Below, in pieces: positions 58,801-64,000 of a DNA stretch of 64,000 nt. The stretch is taken from assembly GCA_031308135.1 (NCBI GenBank), contig JAHLJT010009436.1:117931272-117995271 (forward strand), given 5' to 3'. Under the pieces are notes generated by a model. That model had not been told where the DNA came from. It made no database searches and saw only the letters and a program-made list of their open reading frames with translations. The position numbers and the translations under genes were made by a program. The DNA is from Acheta domesticus (lineage: Eukaryota > Arthropoda > Insecta > Orthoptera > Gryllidae). Each line of letters begins with the position of its first letter. Position 1 is the stretch's first letter.

Positions 58801-59510
58801 AGGAGCATTCAAAAAGAAATGAGCTGGAGGCCTAGGAACAAAAACCAGTACCTGTATGTCAGAAGTACTGGCCTTGGCTGTTGAAGCATTTATCCCACTG
58901 CGACACAAGGTAGTGGATGGTTGTCTTGTATTTTGTAAAATTCCTGAGGGTGCATCGTGAAAAAGTTCCGCATGTACTGCTCGACATAGTTGTCCAAGGA
59001 GAATTGTTTACCCGTCAGAGCCTATTTTAGAGGACCAAATATGACGTAATCACACGGGGAGGGGTCTGGACTGTAAAGAGGGTGACCAAGAACCTACCAC
59101 TTGAATTTCTGCAAGAGGGCCATGTTTGTGTTGGCTGTTTGAGGCCCAAGGGGTCATTCTGCTCCACAATGACTCCCAAGGAGTCATTCTGCTGTCTCGT
59201 ATAGTCAACACAATCACGGCAATTTGCAGAAATTAAAGTGAGAGGTCAATCACCCTCCATACATTCCATACCTCTCTCCCTGTTACGACAGCATTTTTGG
59301 TCCATTTTGGGTCTGTGGGAGCAAATGATTCACCTACGACGACGTTTAACAGTATGTACGGAACTCTCTGACAACGCAGCCCCGGGAATTTTAGCCATTC
59401 ACCACCGTGTCGCACTGGGACTAGTGCTTAAATAGCCAGGACCAATACTTCTGACGTAGGTACTGGGTTTTGTTCCCAGGTCTCCGACTCATTTCTTTTT
59501 GAACGCTCTT
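58801..59510 (-). mobile_element. Mariner-like element, decayed, TA-flanked
   Basis: 710 bp. The left end (plus strand) is AGGAGCATTCAAAAAGAAAT; the right end reverse-complemented is AAGAGCGTTCAAAAAGAAAT. TA is on both sides. The inverted ends pair for about 70 bases, unusually long for mariner. The minus-strand interior encodes a transposase relic. Confidence 0.85.
58880..59160 (-). pseudogene. Mariner-like transposase C-terminal part
   Basis: Reads HPLYSPDPSPCDYVIFGPLK, containing the last catalytic Asp region (YSPD...CD), then after an in-frame stop NYVEQYMRNFF and finally HYLVSQWDKCFNSQGQYF before the stop near 58860. This is the usual mariner C-terminus (W.KCI...G.YF). The first two catalytic Asp regions are lost. 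Confidence 0.8.
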
Positions 59511-59669
59511 TATAATTGGATGAGGAGGATGAGGGTGATAATTGGATTGGATGACCCCCAAAAACTGAGTATGGATTGATTATGTTAAGTATTAGTTGAG
59601 TAAAGTATTTCAAATTCAAAAGGGTGCTTCTTCATCTAGATCGATTAGGGAATACCCATTTTGAATTGA

Positions 59670-60015
59670 ATTGATGCCTTATTTTACGTGGCGACACTCA
59701 GGCCATGAGACCTACTCTTCCGTCTGACCACGCAAATTTTGCTAGGCTCCTTTCACCAACTAGCGAAGAAAGAAGGTATTTCTTGGGCGAAGAAACAGGC
59801 GATTAGAATTTAGCTCAGACGCGTCATTTAGGCTTAAGGATATTTTATATGCAGTAAATCTGCTAACATGACAGCTAGCTTTACTTCCCCTCTGAAGGAA
59901 GGCGTATGAAGGATTTTTTCGCCCTTAAAAATCCACGGCTTCGATCGGATTTGAACCCGCTAACTTGGGTATAACACTCCGATATGCAAACCTTTACACC
60001 ATCGATACCGACTAA
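59670..60015 (-). mobile_element. tRNA-headed SINE, family S, copy 2
   Basis: The better preserved copy. The reverse complement starts GGTATCGATGGTGTAAAGG, a box A-like head, and has GGTTCAAATCC (box B) at 59947-59957. The body is shared with 13690-14020. Confidence 0.85.
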
Positions 60016-62049
60016 AACATTTTGGTGAAAATCCTGAGTACAGATTAGGCACGAGTGTTGTTCAGACAGAAAGATGGACAGGCTTTTTTTTTATAAAAAC
60101 ACTAATTCGGTATCTAGGTCCTACAAAACGTGTTTTTCTGTCAAAAAAGCAGGTTCTTTTCCTGCAGCATTACATAAATTTCTTTATATTATGTAGCAGT
60201 GCATTCAGAGGCAACCAGATTCTGGCAAATGTATTCAGAGGCAACCAGATCCAGAGCAGATGCCTGTGGTGAAAAAAGTTGGACAACTAACAAGAAATGT
60301 TGCACAGACTGTAGCCAGAGCAGGCACACAAAGGCTCCAATAACACAGGGTAACTGATTTGCTACTCTGTTAAACCAGAGAGGGCAAAACACCTCTCCCA
60401 AGTTGACTGCACTAATTAAGAACTTTTAGTAATTTCAATGCATTCATTAAATTAAATAGTAACACCAACAAGTTGCCCTTCTTTTCTCAGCTTCAAAGCA
60501 AGATTGGTTTTGTGTGTATATAGCAAGATATTAGGTTCAACCAGGCACTTACCATGCCTTTGTATGTAGCTTGCAGAGAAATTTTAATTAAGTAGTTAAC
60601 TTTTTGGTATTGGGATTTGGAGTTGGGATTATCATTAAGGCAGGATGATGGAGAGAGGTGACCATCACATTATGATAAACATTTTCTGTATGTGACTGAA
60701 AGATGAAAAACTGGTTTTATTTATATGACCTAATGATTCCTCAATGTGAAAAAATACTACAGAAACAAACATAATGTTCCATTAAATTTCAGCTAAATTG
60801 TCTTTTACATTAATAAAAGAAGTAAACACCAAATGATACATTTTCATGCCTCATTTTTCACAGTAATCTTCTGTGAACCATTTTATCAAGTAGTTCACAT
60901 TTATCCATAGGCTGCAAACCTAGAAATTAGTGTCAGTCTGTATCAGAGCCTGACAGTATTATCATTGCCAGTACGTAAGTCATTGTCAGTAGATCCTCAT
61001 GTCATTTTGATATTCGTTATTAACAAGGTTGTTTTGTTGTTATTTTCTCACCACTGTTATTACCACCTTGGATGTCATTGTTTGTAATATTTCTGTAGTT
61101 CACATGCATGAATTTGAGTTCAACCACACAGAGGAATGTTTGCTCCAACATGCATAATTCATGGGTGAGCTTTAGGGTGGTTGCAAGAAATCACCCGAAA
61201 TTTCTTTGATGGGAACCCTTAAAAATTGCCACTTCGAGTAAGATTTTTTTTTTTTTTTTTTTGAGAGAATGGTTTGTCATAAGAAAGTGTTCTTTTTGAA
61301 GTTTTGTAAAGAATGATTCTGTTCTCAATTTCCGTCCTCACAACTGGTTAGATAGATATTTAATTTGGAAGATACATTAAATTTTTGTGAATCAGATGTA
61401 GAAATTCACGTTACTTAGTATCCACAAAAATAATTTTCTAGCCATTTCATAGTAATTCAGCATCAAATAGTTTAAGTAAGATACTTCTTAATTATATATT
61501 TGTAACTAGGTGGGCGAAAGGAATTGGGATAGATGGAGGGTGGGGAAGAAAATATTGACTTATTGTTTATTATACATAATTTCAAACAGTTATGTGGTAG
61601 AAGTTTCACAAATATTACTCCTAGCTCCTGCTCTGGCTTAGAAAATTATCCTCAAATATTTTCTTTATTGTACTTTGTGATATGTTAATTTTATCTTTCA
61701 TTAGAGTTTTTGTAATCTACCTTTTCTTTTTGATCTGTTTCCCTTGATGTTTATTTCCTCCCCCTTCCACCTCTTTTAGTTCCCATCTCTTTTTTTCTTC
61801 TCTTTCTTTCTTTTCCTCTTATGATATCATTGTTTTCTCCCTGAAATTTTGGGGGCTACTTTTTTCAGTATTCCATGCCCTCTTAATTCACATTTGCCTC
61901 CAATCACTTTGAGGCAAAGCATATGTTTCTTTCTCCAAGGGGCATGTATAATTTAGATATCTTTTTTCTATGTATTAAATTTTGATATTTGGATGAACCT
62001 TAATAATTTATCATGTTTGTAAGTCCTCTCCCATCACCATCATCATATA
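60016..62049. other. AT-rich region, nothing firm
   Basis: A 20 bp direct duplication (ATTCAGAGGCAACCAGAT) lies at about 60203-60250. Pyrimidine-rich stretches occur near 61740-61820. No gene seen. Confidence 0.4.
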
Positions 62050-62730
62050 TTTTGTGATAATGTAGTGTTTACTTTCTCGTATACATACGTATACACAGAG
62101 TAAAATATACAGTATAGGGAAAGTTATGAAATGCTGTGCAAAAAGACAGCGAATTTTCAGAAGAAAAAAATTAATTGCTGGGCCCTGATAGCAAAAAAGT
62201 GGATAAAACCAGTTGCTAAATTAAGAGAAAAAAACCTAACACATGGTGTAGCCAGAATCCCTGTCTTGTGGGTCTTTTATGCCGAAAAAAGAATTGAACG
62301 CAAAACGTCCATGAACACCACTAGTGCCTAAACCACACATTGGATTTTTTTTTCAAATTGAAGAAACCCCTAACGATCTGGTTCTAGTCGAAGCTATGAG
62401 AGTTTGAAAAACTTTCTTCAAAATTTGGGGGTACTTTACTTGAAGCCACCAGGACATTTTCAAAATTTTATCAAAAATGGCTCCAAATTTTTTCTTTTAA
62501 TTTATTGTAAGAGAAGAGTAAAATACACTTATTAAGCTGGTATAGGTCTGATTTTAACGGTTAACTCTGAATTTCCGAAAATTGCAAAAGTAAATTTTTT
62601 CAGCGTCTTCCTACAACTACAAAATTGAAGATAAGAGATATTTTCTGCAAATAAAATTTGTTCTCCATTGTGAATTCTTTCATTAAGGTCATGTACATTT
62701 TTTGAACAATTCAGTAGTTTCCGCGCAATA
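62050..62730 (-). repeat. Repeat family A, minus-oriented copy
   Basis: Resembles 27640-28320, and the reverse complement of 42840-42960. Contains GGGGGTACTTTACTTGAAGC at 62427 (inverse core) and ACTAGTGCCTAAACC near 62320. Confidence 0.65.
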
Positions 62731-62929
62731 TTATGTGCAATATGTGCAATTTTAAATAATTACAAAAACAAGATTTTCTCAAAAACGGGTCAACATTTTT
62801 TCTATACACTTTTGGAAGAGATAGTACTAAATGTTCTATGAGATGACATAAAACACCATATTGCTCTATTCTTTTGTTTTTGCAAAGAATACAAAAATAT
62901 AATTTTTTGCTTCTCTCACGTTAATGTTT

Positions 62930-63510
62930 AGATTAGTGGTGATTTGTTCACATTATTGTGTTAATGAGTACATGTACTTTAAATAATATCCAGGAAAGTT
63001 TCTGGAAAACTCAACCATTTTCTGTGAAAACTAGCTCAAATTTCCGGATTTTCAGACATGCTCATTCGCCATTTTCTCATAAATGGCTCCAAATTTTTTT
63101 TCCAAACTTTTAAAACAGAGGGTGCTAATTACTCTCTTTAATATGACAAAGTTAATTTTTTTTTTTTAATTGAACAAATGTAATTTTTTTGAAAGATCTC
63201 TCACAACTTTAATACGCACATTTCCAGCAATTTGTAAACACTATTGTATTTGTGAGTGTATGTGCTTTCAAGGACTTCTAATGAAGTTGTTTGAAAACTC
63301 AAAAATTTTCTGAGAAAAGTAGCTTGAAATTTCGCATTTTTAATAATGCTTAAATGCCATTTTCATAAAGTCTCCAAATTTTTCACAGAATATTGCCATT
63401 TAGGATGAGATTTTAGTGTTCCTTACTATTCTAAAATTAATATTTCTGTTCTACCATTAGGAAAACAAAAAATGAAGAAAATGTCAAAAAAAAATGTACT
63501 ATGGGCGTCA
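62930..63510 (+). repeat. Repeat family A, module X
   Basis: Matches 26410-27010 in the same orientation over about 580 bases. Confidence 0.7.
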
Positions 63511-64000
63511 AAAGAAGGCAGCTGGCACGAGTGTGTGGTAATTTTGAATGGCTAGCCCAGACCCAAAGGAAATAGAAAACTAATACAGGAATGTCTGTGT
63601 CATTCTGTAGCACCATTAGTTATCTGGGTGTTTTTTTTTGTTGTTTATTTATTTTATTTATGTCTTCATTTCATCTCTGATTTTTTTTAATCATCTGTTT
63701 AGGAATAGTTTACCATAAATTTGTAATACAAGTTATTTTTATGTATTCCAATTCCAGGCTCAGGAATTTTTCACACCTGGTGATGTATACAAAAAGTTGG
63801 CAAAATGTGTAACATTTTATTTAATGCCTTTCATGGATTAATAACCTTTCGTCTGAAATAATTTTACAATTGATTGTCTCTAAATAACTAAGGATACTTG
63901 TGTTTATTTTATATTAATAATTTCAAACAGTGAACTTAATTATTATAAAAACAATTTTCAGAACTAGCAAATTGTAACATCAGAACAGGTGTTCTATCTA
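63511..64000. other. AT-rich end of window, nothing recognised
   Basis: No supported feature. Confidence 0.4.

Overview
The window is animal nuclear DNA, most likely from an arthropod (probably an insect) with a large, AT-rich, transposon-filled genome. The support is spliced genes with multi-kilobase introns, a DOP1-like gene and an RSF1-like gene in convergent orientation, and a dense mixture of non-LTR retrotransposons (R2-superclade, RTE, I/jockey/CR1-like), Tc1/mariner/pogo, hAT, piggyBac, P-element and Helitron remnants, and tRNA-derived SINEs. No species can be named from the sequence alone.

Layout. 1-5.8 kb: two R2-like retrotransposon copies on the minus strand (one long, one 5'-truncated), separated only by a TTA microsatellite into which a hAT-like MITE has jumped. 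6.4-7.6 kb: an RTE fragment interrupted by two TA-flanked MITEs. 10.9-21.4 kb: the last six exons found of an RSF1-like chromatin remodelling factor on the plus strand. Its last intron (7.3 kb) holds a pogo-like element, a SINE, RTE and R2-like fragments, a piggyBac relic and a hAT MITE. 24.2-34.6 kb: the last three exons of a DOP1-like gene on the minus strand. Their splice phases agree. The intron between the first two holds a 2.3 kb (CA)n tract. The next intron holds AT-rich repeat family A, a P-element/THAP-like transposase relic and a Helitron helicase tail. 38.3-41.1 kb: an I-like retrotransposon with RNase H, carrying a 387 bp terminal-inverted-repeat insert. 43.8-48.9 kb: a decayed R2-like copy on the plus strand ending in (AAT)n and fused to another family A copy. 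50.4-51.0 kb: an RTE 3' fragment. 54.7-60 kb: a spaced inverted repeat, a CpG-rich island, a mariner relic and a second SINE. 62-63.5 kb: more family A.

The two host genes are unrelated in role. RSF1 is the histone-binding partner of an ISWI ATPase. DOP1 works in Golgi/endosome traffic with Mon2. Their 3' ends face each other across about 2.8 kb. Upstream exons of both were not found; those of RSF1 should lie to the left and those of DOP1 to the right.

The points most worth checking are (i) an R2-like family that appears to sit at AAT/TTA microsatellites, (ii) the 2.3 kb UG-repeat tract 110 nt from a DOP1 3' splice site, and (iii) repeat family A, which carries palindromes and tRNA-like modules and was not recognised as any known superfamily.
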